Assembly (NCBI GenBank): GCA_001600415.1
Contig: BCJX01000008.1
Coordinates: 619,679-683,678 of the forward strand
DNA: 64,000 bases
Source of the DNA: Pascua guehoae
Taxonomy: Eukaryota > Basidiomycota > Tremellomycetes > Trichosporonales > Trichosporonaceae
Reading direction: 5' to 3'
Shown here in pieces: positions 1 through 10,752 of this stretch (its first letter is position 1; the number at the start of each line of letters is the position of its first letter). The translations under genes and the position numbers were made by a program. The notes beneath the pieces are model-generated. The model worked only from the letters and a program-made list of their open reading frames with translations, searched no databases and was not told the origin of the DNA.

Positions 1-310
1 GGGCGGGTTGGTCGGGTCCACCGGGTCCACACCTGTCTGGTGGGTCGGGGGGGTGGGGGTGGGGGGCCGGGGACGAGGGAGGGCGGTCCGGCTCAAGAAG
101 GGGGCGCGTGTTGGTGCTGGTACGCTGGTTTGCTTGCCGTGTGGTGTGTACAGTGTGTGGTGTGAGTGTGGAGATGGATGGTCCGTGGTGGCCCGGTCGA
201 GCCTCGCCCCCCTTGATCACTTTGTACTCTGCGCGCTCGGCTTGCTTCTGATCGAAAAGACAATCACATGCATTCAATGTGGGAACATGGACGCGTCGTG
301 TTTCTACCGA

Positions 311-344
<34 letters not shown>

Positions 345-3320
345 AACTCCCGCAGTTGTTCAAGACTGTGCCATGCGCCATGCGCCACCGCTTTGAGGCT
401 TCTTTGCAGACAGAGCTCCGGGAGAGACCTCGGAGGGGGAGAAAGAGAGAGAGTCGAGATTGCGCCCACTTTTGCTACGGTCGAGGGTCCGTGCCACCTT
501 GCATTTGTTTTCCGTTTGTGCTTCTTGTGCTTTCTTCTGACCTACCGCGGGTATAAAGGAGCAAATGAGAGAGACGCCTACCGGGCCCAGTCGGGGCGCA
601 CGGGGCCTCTGCACGGGGCCAGACTGGGGACCCGAGGCAAGACGAGGAAAGACGAGGGATAACGAGCTGGGGCCCACATTGCGGGGGGGGGGGGGGGGGG
701 GGTCGCGTCTCGGATTGCAACCTATTGCATTCCAGGCTGCGTGCCGGCCGCGGAACGCGCGCGCGAAGGGGGCTCTGGGCTCTGGCCCTGTGGGCCTGAG
801 GGCCCTGTGGGTCCACTGGGTCCTCGGGGGCTGGGCGAGTATTTACCGCCGGCAAAGTCTTGGCATGGCTTGGCAAAACCTGGTGGCGCCGGGGGGGTGG
901 GTGGCGCGCAAAGTGGCGGACCGGCCGAGGCGGTCCGTGCGTTTTAGGCATGACACATCCGACTTTACCGAATCGCTGACTGGGCAAACAAGGCAACAAC
1001 GGGGCAAGAGGTCGAGAGGACGCACGCGCGGGGTTGGGGGTGGATGAAACAATGTTGCATGACAGAACGAGATCGAGACGGAGACAAGCACGGGGCACCA
1101 GGGGGGCCACCGGGGCCGCCTAGGGCCCGCCCAGGGTGTTGAGCGGGCCGAGGAGGCGAAGCTCGAATGGCGAGTTCGGAAGCTTGCAACTCGAGACATG
1201 AGTGAAAAGGGTTTCAAGAGGGCGTGACGGATAGCGAGCACCGTGTTCCGGGTCGTGTTCCGCGCGTAGCCGGATAGAGTGCGGGTGGGAAACACGACAT
1301 GACGAATGGTAAAAAGGTGTTCAATGCTGAGAAATAGGTGAAGCGGCGGGGGCGTGAAACAGGCAAGGTATGTATCATGCATGTCCCCAAGCATGCACGC
1401 AGATGAGATGAGAGAGTGCTTGCATGTCCAGAGCAAGAGGACAACTGGCCCAGTCTCGTGGCCCAGGGTGGCTGGGTGTCGGAGCGGGTGATGGCTGATG
1501 GCTGATGGGGTGCGCGCGGGGGAAACACAAGCGCTTTGTGTACGCTTGGACCACCTGTCACTCTTTTGCAGGTCTCTCTTGGCATGTCTCGCCGGCTCGC
1601 TCCACTTCCGAGACCAAAACCCAGCCCCGCTCTCTACCCACTCCCCCCCTCGCCGTCCTCGCCACCCATACGCGTGTGACCGCCATGAGTATGACTAAAC
1701 CATTGTGCAGCCCTCCTCCCCCGCGCGGTATGCACATTGTTCTGACGTGTGCTCGAATGAGTGGGCTTGCTGCGCACCCTCGGGCCTAAGGGGGGTTTGC
1801 ATGTTGTTTATATACCCACTTGCTTCCCCTTTCAAGCGACCGGTTTGGTGTGCGAGAAAACTGGGGTGCATGGACCATCTAGGAATCATTCACCGAGGCC
1901 TGCTAGGGTTGTGCGTGTCTGGTCAAGAGAAACAAAGCGGCTGGTACGCCGAGTTGGGCTCCGATTGTGAATGTCACGCAGTCACACGCCAGCTGTCCCA
2001 TGTCCCACTCATTCCATTACCAAAGAATGCTCTCCCATGTGTTGACACTTTCGCACCCCTTTGCAGTCCTTCACTCGCCCTTCACCCCCTCGTATCCCGA
2101 ACCATTCATGAGCCTCCACACGCCGCATGAGACTCCACACTGGGGATGAGACTCCACACTCGGCGTCGCCCCAACTCGGGACCAGAACAGTCAGCGATAC
2201 ACATGCTCCACACTGTCTTCCCTCTCTTATCGGTTCAGCCCTGTTCCCTCCTCGGCTTTCGGGCAGATCAGACATGCCCAATTCGGGCCCACGAGCACGC
2301 ACCACGGGGCCACCATTGCAATCTGGCACATGCTGATCTCCACACACAGTTTGATCGCCTGGTAAACCATCACACAGATCGAGTCCTCGCGGGCCACCCC
2401 CAATCCCAAAGTCCCATTGCCAAAATGCACCACCATGTACCCACAGCCACACGCCGCGTGGGGCTGGGCTGCCACCACCAGGCAGGCTTACTGCATGGTG
2501 TCTTATTTTTCGCCACTTGAAGCGACATTGGTGGTGTGAAACGCCACACCACCCATCCAGGAACAAGTCAGGCACTAGTGCATGTCCACTCTTGCCACTC
2601 GACACGAGCAGGTCACGAGTCGCATGATACGGTCCACATGACAATCGCAATCGAGAGGTAGATCGGAGCACACCGCTGTGCAGATCACCGGCACCTAAAG
2701 TGATCTGCCGTCGGCAATGGCATACAACATCGGCAGCCTGTGAACCATATGCGGAGGCCATGAGGCCGATGATGCTCCGAACTCGCTGGAGCACGCCCAG
2801 TCGCAGCAGACGACGCCCACGCGCAGCTGCGGGGACGCGCGTGATGTACAGTGCATGTCAAAAAGCAACGTGAGTGGCGCAGGCAGGGTGATACTGGTCT
2901 CGCGCTGCCAAACGCTCATCTCTGCAGCACCTCGAGAGCAATGCCATCCCTGCGCCCCTCACGTTCTTTTTGGACAAACACTGGACGTGGCATAGCACAC
3001 ATGTCTACACCCACTCGTGCTCCAACACTGAGACTCGGGCAGTCAGGTGTCCGCGCTCTTGGCTGGGGATTGGGGTTCTCATGCATTCCAGTCAAAGGGT
3101 CGCATGCCAGTGGTGCGGCACGCATTCCGGTCCGTGTCTTGCCTGCTCTCAGCAGCTATGTATAACTGCCGAGGTCAGCTTGTCCATTGTTCTGTCCACC
3201 CCGCTCTCATCTCGTTGCTCTCATCACCACTAACCTCCTTCCCGTCCCCACTTCCTGCCCCTCTCTCGTGCTCTCGCCTTGCCAGGTAGCGGCCCCTCGT
3301 CGCTGCACCTACTCCGCGCG
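1..3320. other. Gene-poor left end, no supported gene
   Basis: I see no convincing gene here. The open frames overlap on both strands, have skewed low-complexity composition, many lack an ATG and none shows a recognisable domain. The sequence is G-rich at the left edge, with a 20-base G run at 683-702 and CT dinucleotide runs near 315-345. Small direct duplications occur near 1490-1505 and 2125-2160. The last few hundred bases probably hold the promoter and leader of the gene starting at 3321, and a CCAG just before position 3287 could be the acceptor of an untranslated-leader intron. Without expression data this cannot be decided. Confidence 0.5.
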
Positions 3321-4594
3321 ATGGTCACCAACACGGAGCCACCCGACTCGGTCGGGGTGGCGGCGGCATTGACTCCTGGCAACAACGTCGACACCCCCCA
3401 AGCCAAGATGAAGATTGTGCGCGCTTGCTCCCCGACCTCGAATGGCAGTAAGCACCCCCCTGTGTGTTCTGCATCTCACCGCCGTCTCCAGCGCCCGAAC
3501 ACGCCAAACCCCTGCATAACATTGACCACACCCACATTGACCACGGCGTCCCCAACGCACACGTGTCGGCGGAAACCGACACGGCACCGCTGGACCGCAC
3601 GGCGTACCCGCACATCTTCGACGCCATCTTTGCCTGCGCGCCGCACGACTCGCTCCTGGCCCTCCGCCAGACGTGCTGGGAGCTGTACAAGCGCGTCGAC
3701 GACCGGCTGGCGCACCACGTCGTGTTCCAAGAGTGCGACGGGATGCTCGTCCCGGGACGTCCGGGGGGCCGCCTGCCGTTGTTTGCCTTCTGGCCGCCAG
3801 TGTACAACCAGGAAAACGGGCCGGGGGAGGGGTGCACGAGGTACCCTTCCAACCCGGCCCTGGGGTCGATGCAGGCCACGGTGCACCTCGCGCGGGCGCT
3901 GGCGGGGACGCGCGTGGTGGAGGTGGTGATTGAGCCGTATTCCCCGCCAAAGACGATCCTCGTCACTCTGCTGGGCCACTACTTTACGCGTCTCGCGTAC
4001 AGCAAGACGCGCTCATACTATGGCGGATTCTCTGCGCGCTCCCTCCTCTTCCCGGCCCCCAATGTCATTGTCCACTCGGCCATGCGCGATGTCGGGACCG
4101 ACGAGGCCTTCGTCGGCGTCCCCGATATCCCGGACGGGACACTCCGCTTTGTCATCTACATCACCTACGACGAGCACTTTCAGCAATGGCACAAGGCGAA
4201 CATCGAACGCTTCACCGTCCCCACGTCCCTGCGCGAGTTTGTATTCATCTTCCAACACCCCTGGTCCGACCTCCGCCCCACGCGCCACTTTGACGGCCCC
4301 GCGCGCCTGCCCCTCGGTATCCTCGACGACGCCTTCCATGCCGCCTTTGACGGGTTTACTCACCTCCGCTACACGTTCGTCGACCTCCACCAACTCATTC
4401 CCGAGTGGCTCAGCCTCCCGCCCGATATCCACAAGGACCAGATTGTCGAGCAGTACCGCGCAAATATTGTCGCGACGTACCCCCCCTGGTGGCCAAAGGA
4501 GAAGATTGACGACGCCATGTTGTCCGAGTTTATCACGAGTGAAGAGTATATTGCGCGCGTAGGCAGGGAGCAGTTCGAGTTTGAGACGACTTAG
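3321..4594 (+). CDS. F-box-like protein
   Basis: Two exons, 3321-3447 and 3492-4594, joined by a 44-base GTAAGC...CCAG intron that restores one frame; the product is about 409 residues. After a short variable N-terminus it reads TAYPHIFDAIFACAPHDSLL followed by ALRQTCWELYKRVDDRLAHH, the usual look of a degenerate F-box helix set in basidiomycete yeasts. The remainder has no repeat or catalytic signature that I recognise; it has scattered aromatic and acidic residues and ends FEFETT. Such proteins are inferred to be substrate adaptors of SCF ubiquitin ligases, but the substrate is unknown. I chose the ATG at 3321 because it directly follows a likely untranslated region; no earlier in-frame ATG is evident. 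F-box families are large and fast-evolving in this group, consistent with the second pair at 56-60 kb, which belongs to a clearly different subfamily. Confidence 0.65.
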
Positions 4595-4829
4595 CGTGGT
4601 GGGTAGAGTGGAATGGCAGTGGGGACGGCACTTTGCTGTGGAATGACAACGGGGATGGCACTGTGCTGACCCTGGGTGCCAGGCTGGGTCGGTGATGAGG
4701 ACGAGTTTGAGACGAGTTAGCGTGTAGGTATGGCATGAACGGGACTGGAGGTGGCACTGGGCTGACTCTGGGTGCCAGGCTAGGTAGATGCGTGGCACAG
4801 TGTACAATTATATGAGCATGCATATCATA

Positions 4830-5033
4830 CAGGGTGTCCGATAAGGCATGAGACTACCACATTGAGCAAGGGTAGGCGTTTACAAGGCGGTGGGCAGGGC
4901 ATGTGAGATACAGCAAGCAGGAACCATGAGTGTATCCACTTGCCGTGCCATGGCATTGGTCTAGAGAGTCCATGCGCAATTTCGACTAGACCGCGCTCAA
5001 AGTGGCAGTCTCAAGACTGTCTGGTCGCACCTG
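4830..5033. mobile_element. TA-flanked inverted-repeat element (MITE-like), copy 1
   Basis: A 204-base segment begins CAGGGTGTCC and ends with the inverse GGTCGCACCTG. It is flanked on both sides by TA (4828-4829 and 5034-5035). The left terminus continues TGAGACTACCACATTGAGC; the right terminus, read on the other strand, gives TGAGACTGCCACTTTGAGC, so the terminal inverted repeats are about 40 bases long and imperfect. TA target-site duplication with short CAG...CTG ends is typical of Tc1/mariner-type elements. With no room for a transposase this would be a non-autonomous copy. Related ends occur at 6568, 7031, 16879 and 35286. Confidence 0.6.
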
Positions 5034-5415
5034 TATGGTAGCATAGTGAGATATCTGAGCGGGGAGAAGGTGCTCAGACAAGCTGCGGCTTTGGCGGTCA
5101 CGGCTTGACTACGTGCAGGGTTGAGCAAAGTCTCAAGACGTTCCGGACGCACCTGTATGGTAGTAGAATGGAATATCTCAACGGGGAGAAGATGTAGCAG
5201 CTTGTTTACGTCTGACTAAAGTGCATGGGTGAGCAAGGATGACCAAGTACATGGGTGAGCAAAGCTATTCACCAGCAACGAGGCCATTCTCGTGACCATA
5301 ACTTTATATGAGCATGCATATCATAACAATGAAATATTTGAGCGGGGAGAAGGTGCTGAGACAAGCTGCTACTTTGGCAGTCACGACCTGACTTGGTGCA
5401 TGGGCGAGCAAAGCT
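5034..5415. repeat. Three degenerate copies of a 95-120 base unit
   Basis: Units starting near 5034, 5156 and 5325 share a core around AGCGGGGAGAAGGTGCT, then acaagctg, then a tract ending in tgagcaaag. The first unit ends in another right-hand element terminus (5115-5155, reading into GACGCACCTGTA). The copies differ by many substitutions and small deletions, so the duplication is old. They lie next to copy 1 of the inverted-repeat family and probably arose from nested insertion and local duplication. Confidence 0.5.
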
Positions 5416-5440
5416 TGCAAGTGCACGGTAAGCATTTGAC

Positions 5441-5476
5441 ACCAGCAACACCAGCAACACCAGCAACACCAGCAAC
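5441..5476 (+). repeat. Nine-base microsatellite (CCAGCAACA)n
   Basis: Four tandem copies of the 9-base unit CCAGCAACA. The tract lies in the non-coding repeat island. Confidence 0.8.
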
Positions 5477-5648
5477 GACATTTCCGTCACCTCAAACCCC
5501 CCATCGATTTCCTCTACCCACCCGTTGGTGATGCGGTAACGCGCCCCACCGGTCCTTCCGAGCTGCAGGTTCGGTCCTGCTCTGTCCTAAATACCAAGCA
5601 GAAAAGGCAGACAATCGTGGAAGCTGGCGAAGGACGGGCGAACGAGGC

Positions 5649-5760
5649 GGCGAAGGAGACGATCACGGCGGTCGGCGTGGCGAAGAAGGCGGATTCAGGG
5701 CCGCAAAAGGTCCCATTCGCCTGCTTCGCCGCAGCGATTGCCGTGATCGTTTCCTTCGCC
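5649..5760. repeat. Long imperfect palindrome with 40-base arms
   Basis: The arm 5649-5688 pairs with 5721-5760 around a loop of about 32 bases. The outer 21 bases (GGCGAAGGAGACGATCACGG and its inverse at 5740-5760) match with one mismatch; the inner half has a few more. Transcribed RNA would form a stable hairpin. It is not obviously related to the TA-flanked family. It could be a separate MITE, a terminator-like structure or a small-RNA precursor. Confidence 0.6.
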
Positions 5761-7030
5761 CGGCCTCGTCCGCCCAGCCCTTCGTGAGGTTTGACGGGCG
5801 TCCGCTTGGCTGGTTGGGTGGGGTAGGCTGAACTTGCAGTCCTTTTTGAGTCAGGAAGGCAGGTCCAAGCCACCGTGCAACTGTCCACCGGATAGTGGGG
5901 TCCCAACACCAACACCTGAACATCGTAGCTTAGTGTCCTCACGATCCCCTTCCAAACGCCGCGCACTCACAAATGACACGCCTACTGACCACCATTACCA
6001 ATGCCCGCACAACACGCTCATCGCGTTGCACACGCGGGCGCACTGACCAACCCCTGCCTGCTGTTCAGTGTCGCGCGACTGCGACCAAGCCAACCCCAGA
6101 CGCATGCCTTGCCATGCTGGACAGCTGGCGGGGAACACTGCGCACGCGGGCGGCGAGAGCACCCGCTCAGCACACGCCTCCTGGGGCCTGGGACTGCGCC
6201 GGCGTTGGTGCGGAGTGTCCAGACCTAGATCGTGCAAGGGCATGCCTTGCACCGAGCATTCTTTCTGGCTGCATGAAACTTTTTATATCGCCCAAACACC
6301 TCATTCAGAGTAGACCTCCTGGCCAAGACTTGGATTTTTCTGAGTCTGATATTCCATCTAGCGTCAGGGGGGAAGCTCTGGCATGTAGTCCTGGATTTTA
6401 AATGATGTTCGCCGTGGTGTAGCCTTCTTCCATGCCCATACTCATTAGCAACCCGGCGACGACCTAGTTTTTCCTGCCATTACTCAACAATTGTTCTTGC
6501 TTTGAAGGTCAGTCCTTTACGGCCACGCCAGTGGGGTGTGTCGTGCAGCAATAGCCATGTTATCGTACGGGTGCGACGGGAAAGGCGTGAGACTGCCACA
6601 TTGAGCTGGGTCACGCGCGGTGTTGGGCATGGACACTCTCAGTACCAAACTTGCTCGATGGTGGTGGTGCCACCGTCGAAGTCGTCAAGGCCAGTTCAAG
6701 CTTATTCTGAGCTCGCCCCATGTCAAGTCGATCGTTGTTGCTTGAGACCCAAAAATTGCGACTCAACCTACGTTGTCTCCCCGTAGCAGTTTGGACCATG
6801 CCCTGCAAGACGTAAGCCAAGTCCTTACCCATGACAATAAGGATAGCTCTTTTCTCAGTGTTGTGTGAGTTGCTTTCGTTGATCTACGAGAGAATGAGAG
6901 GCCAGCACCTTCCTGAAAGCCATCTGCTCTTGTCAAGTTCTTAATTTGTCTGTACCGCGAGCCGCAAGCCTGACTGTACATCAGCGCTCAAAGCAATCTT
7001 TCATGCATATCAACGACTTCAATCTGGATG

Positions 7031-7107
7031 CAGGTGCGACCCGAAGATTGGGACTGCCACATTGAGCTCGGTCGCGCGCGATACCGAACAGGGACACTCT
7101 CTACATC
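7031..7107 (+). repeat. Nested left terminus of the inverted-repeat family
   Basis: The sequence CAGGTGCGACCCGAAGATT is followed by GGACTGCCACATTGAGCTC and a GTCGCGCGCGAT tract, the same order as at 6568 and 16800. No partner right end is close by, so this is a solo or truncated end. Confidence 0.5.
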
Positions 7108-7113
7108 AATCCC

Positions 7114-7151
7114 TGTTGAAATAGAGACAGCCTTGTAGCCACGCAGCGGCG
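7114..7151 (+). repeat. Repeated word shared with 15890
   Basis: TGTTGAAATAGAGACAGCCT, followed by tgtagc and a GC-rich tail, recurs almost exactly at 15890-15925. The shared piece ends in a GCGGCG-rich stretch in both places. Confidence 0.65.
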
Positions 7152-7638
7152 TCGTGCAGCCACGCAGCACAACAATCTCAGCGCGTGCAGGATGTACGAG
7201 GCGTAGGGGTTTGTCCTGGCGGGGTTTGATCGGATGCTGTACTCGGCCACTGAGCATCGGGTTTTATTATCTCGAGTTCGGCCGAGGAGGGGTTACATGA
7301 GTCGTGGTCATGACGCGTTCGATGCACGGGGTGAGCGGTGTTGGTGGTCTCATATGCTCACTGAAGATTGTACAGAGGCATGAGCGTTGGAGGCTACTGT
7401 AGCATGCTGACATGGCGCATTGTTCTGTTGATACTGGCTCTTGCTATGCATATCTTGGACACGGTTGGACCCAAGTCGACTCATGAACAGGAAATGCAGG
7501 AAAGTGTAGGGACCGCCATCTCCCCAGTATCGAGATCGTAGTCCTTGATGTGCGTGGTGGACAGTACAAACTGCAGCTTAAAGATTGCTTCTTTGAGGGC
7601 TGATGCACGGCCTACTACTCGTACCATGGGATTGCTGG

Positions 7639-7715
7639 AGAAACTAAGAGAATAGAGTAACATGACTAACTAGATACGGCACTCGACCATTAAGAGCTCC
7701 GCGGCGGCTACAGCC
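7639..7715 (-). repeat. Inverted copy of the word at 15946-16004, with GC hairpin
   Basis: On the minus strand this reads GTATCTAGTTAGTCATGTTA followed by a ctctattct/ttagtttct tract, matching the plus strand at 15962-16002 with few differences. Next to it is the hairpin GGCGGCTACAGCCGCC (7702-7717). The 15.9-kb copy also has a GGCGGC...GCCGCC palindrome beside the same word. Confidence 0.6.
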
Positions 7716-8082
7716 GCCGTACGAGACCCTGCGGGTGCGACACAACTTCACCTGGCCGTCTCAAGACTTTCCGGTGACACCTGTACAGTAGCCGTCAGAA
7801 AGGTGCGACTGCCTCCAGGTTGTCCTCAGGTATGCTTGACCCAAAGCCTCGGATCTTCTGCCATGCGAGGTGGTAGAAACCCCATGATATGGGCGTGGCG
7901 CAACGCACTGGGGGTCGCAACCTTTCTGACGGCCACTGTCCTTCTCACATTGATATTGATAGCACTGCTCCTATCTGCCGGGCGTGGTGTGTACCCGTTA
8001 CATTCAGCCCTGCCTCCAAACTCCTGCTGGCCTCATCGCCCATTGTCTGGGGACCCGTCTCCCGCTTCCCAAATACAAACAA

Positions 8083-9772
8083 CTACTTGCGCTTCAGCCG
8101 CGTGATGAGCTTTCCCGTGTTGGCGCCCTTGAACAGCCCCTCCCAGATGGACGGCACCTGCTCAATGGTGCCGTCGACGACCATCTGGCCGTCGGGATTG
8201 TACGTGCCCTTTTTGATCCAGTCCGCAATCTGCGCGAAGGCGGCCTCGGCCTTGTCGCCATAGTGGAACACTGACGCTCCTGTAGGTCATCAGCAGAGCC
8301 CAGTCCCAGTACTGTACTCGGCACGTACCGCGGATGGTGAGCTGCCTGGAGGCAATCTCGAGGTGGTTCTGGGGCACATACGTCGGTCCCGTATTGTACG
8401 TCGACACGGCGCCAATGACGCACACCTCGCCGTACATGGCCATATTCGCGAGGCCGACATCAAACACCCGCCCGCCCACCATGTCATAGTACTTGTTTGC
8501 GCCCTCTGGCAGTGCGACCTTGAGTTTCTCCTCAAAGTCGTCCGCCTTGTAGTCGACACACGCGTCGGCGCCCAGCGTCTCCACGACCCACGCGCACTTG
8601 GCTCCCCCACCCGCAATCCCCACCACGCGCTTGGCGCCCACGTTGCGCGCAATCTGCACCGCGGCCGAGCCCACCGAGCCTGCGGCCGCCGCTACGAGCA
8701 CCACGTCCTGGGGGCCGACTTTGAGCACGTCGATGATGCCCTGGTGCGCCGTGAGGGACGAGTAGCCGAGGGGCGCGATGGAGGCCCATGGCTTGCCGGG
8801 GAGCTCGCTGGGGGTTAGCGTCGGGTGGGTGGGTACTCCCTCGGCGTATCTCTCCCCTCTGTCCATCTCGCTCCGCATAACCTCCTTCACTCCCTCTCCA
8901 CGTACCATCCTTCGCTCGCCACCACCGCCTCTCACCTCGCCCACCCTCTCCCTGCACCCTCCCTACTCCATCCTCATGTACACCGCCTCTCTCGTGCTCT
9001 CCCCCTCTGTATACAGTGCCTCGCGTCGTACCCTCCTTCTCTTCCGTCTGCGACCATTTTCTCCTCTTCCTCCTGTGAACCCTCCCTCTCTCCCTACCTG
9101 CGTCTCTCCCTCATTCCCTTCAACGTACCGACCATCTCTCAGTTCTGCGTCTCTCCCCGTTCTCTCTCCATCTCTCTCCTACTCGTGCGCTCTATCTCCC
9201 CGACGTATCCTGTGTCTCCCCGCCGAAACTGTCCCTGTCTCCATTATACCCTCTCCATCTCCATCGCACCCTCCATCACCCCCCTCCGCGTACCGTTCCG
9301 CCTCTCTTCGCCCTCCTTCCCATGTCTCCACGTCTCCCTCCACCCCCTCAATCCCTCTGGGCACCCTCACACCCCCCTCCCCCCTCCCCACACCACCCTC
9401 CCACACATACCAAAGGATACTCAACACTCACGCAGCAACAGTCTTGATATCATCATCATCCACGACCCCATAATCATACCACCCAAACCACCCAAACACA
9501 CTCGCGCCCTTCTCCCACCGCCCCGTACTCTCAAGCACAGTCGCGACCGCCGTTACCTTGAGCGTCTCGCCCACGGCGCTCCCGTGCTCGACACCCTTGT
9601 TGATGCGGTGCCGGAACGCCGGGTCGTTGGAGAGATACTCGACTGCCACGAGCGCCTGCTTGGGCTTGAGTGCGGGCAGGGGGACAGTGTCGAGCCGGAA
9701 CGTCTTGTCTGTCACTGGGCCGGCGGGGTGTTCGGCCAGGATCCAGATGTGCTGCTCTTTCGGCGTCGTCAT
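8083..9772 (-). CDS. Zinc-independent MDR oxidoreductase (PTGR/quinone-oxidoreductase-like)
   Basis: Three exons (9772-9432, 8807-8329, 8279-8083) give a 338-residue medium-chain dehydrogenase/reductase of normal family length. The N-terminus has the LTB4-dehydrogenase-like phrases LPALKPKQALVAVEYLSNDP and RWEKGASVFGWFGWYDYGVV. The Rossmann fold carries the nucleotide loop AAAAGSVGSAAVQIAR near residue 165, followed by GAKRVVGIAGG and YYDMVGGRVFD. The C-terminus reads EQVPSIWEGLFKGANTGKLI, as in prostaglandin reductase and NADP-dependent alkenal/one oxidoreductases. There are no zinc ligands. It would reduce activated double bonds with NADPH in the cytosol; the natural substrate is unknown. 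Intron 1 is 624 bases, far longer than its neighbours, and strongly purine-rich on the coding strand. Intron 2 is 49 bases. Confidence 0.85.
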
Positions 9773-10752
9773 GGCGTGTGGTGGTTAGGGATGAGCAGGG
9801 TGAGGATCGAGAGGGGTGCTGTTGCGAGTGAGAGTGAAGCGTGCATACTGCAGTACTTGAATGCTTGCGAGAATGGAGAATGTGCCAGCTGGTTGGGGAG
9901 AGCATGACGTCTGGTGACAAATCGCATGCCAAGAATGCCGCGGGCCTCGGTGCTCGGTGGCTCTGTTGGTCGATTACGTGTCGGATATCTTGTCAGATAG
10001 AAATGTTGCTTTTGGCGAAACCTCGGCTTGTGGGTTTCAAAGCCGTAACGTTCCACAGGCCATAGGGTTTGGAGGTAGCCGCCCTCAATGCACAAATTCT
10101 GATTCAAGACCTCGGCTATGCAGGCCCTGGGGATCTGGGGATGGCAGGAGTCGGAGAACCATGTGGAGATTGGGCCTCGACTGCAGTTATGGCACCAGAC
10201 ATGAGCGACGCCGAGGTGACAGACGGCGAGCTCCTGGCGCTTCGAAGTGTACACTCCTGCATGGCGCCAAGCTGGGCTGCGGATCTTGAGGCATTGATGT
10301 GGGGATAAAGGCGGTAGGAAGTGATAGTGCAGCACATCACACCCGTTGTGTGAGGATGTACACGAGCTGGGAGTGACCTTATCCCCTCCATAGTCCTTGT
10401 GCAGACCGCGTTACGCTTCCCAATCACAGCCAAACGATCCCAGGCACATCTCCGCCGCGCACACTCCTCGCGAGCACTCCCCACTCCTGCCGTCTCGCAG
10501 CGCCTGCCCATGCGTCACCGTCTCCACTCTCTCCTCGCTCGCTCGCTCACTCGCCCCGCTCCGTGGTCATGCAGGTGTTGATCGCATCCTACGATCTGTA
10601 CAGAACCCCGGCTCTACAAGCACCGAACAAACTAGCTCTCCCAACGGGCTCGCGGCACGGGTCGGGCGCCGGCCGTCTCAGAAGTGGGTCGACTGGGTCC
10701 GAAAGAATCCCGCGTTTTGAAGACGAGTTTCGAATGGAGGGGGAGGGCGTGC
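9773..10752. other. Intergenic, nothing recognised
   Basis: This interval separates the start of the oxidoreductase from the stop of eL27, both on the minus strand. Short open frames occur on both strands but none has a splice-consistent or family-like reading. It should contain the oxidoreductase promoter and the 3' end of the eL27 transcript. Confidence 0.5.

Larger units (their letters stand above)
6568..7783. mobile_element. Possible 1.2-kb member of the inverted-repeat family
   Basis: The left end at 6568 (CGGGTGCGACGGG then TGAGACTGCCACATTGAGC) and the right end at 7745-7783 (GTCTCAAGACTTTCCGG then GACACCTG) point towards each other and are both flanked by TA (6566-6567 and 7784-7785). 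That fits one 1216-base element. It holds a nested left end at 7031 and fragments of other repeats (7114-7151, 7639-7715), but no readable transposase, so it may instead be two unrelated insertions. No open frame longer than about 90 codons occurs inside. Confidence 0.35.
4595..8082. other. Repeat island without a supported gene
   Basis: This 3.5-kb interval has no credible gene. It is built from short inverted-repeat elements and their fragments, duplicated unique-looking words and hairpins, which are listed separately. A roughly 35-base tract is duplicated just downstream of the F-box-like gene (near 4640-4680 and 4745-4785). A 22-base word around 4809-4829 recurs at 5303-5324. The short open frame at 7481-7663 (-) begins inside one of the repeated words and is probably not a gene. 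Confidence 0.6.

Noticed and set aside
475..1436. Several 160-210 codon frames on both strands near the left end
   Set aside because: Low-complexity composition, overlapping each other, with no family resemblance.
2009..2794. 261-codon open frame on the minus strand
   Set aside because: It does not start with ATG, overlaps other open frames and shows no domain, splice-consistent structure or protein-like composition; chance in GC-rich DNA.
3299..3320. Upstream in-frame start for the F-box-like gene near 3279
   Set aside because: That position is not ATG, and a CCAG acceptor-like site precedes 3287; the ATG at 3321 is preferred.
5514..5966. 150-codon minus-strand frame
   Set aside because: No ATG at its start, and it runs through the long hairpin, which explains the repeated-looking peptide.
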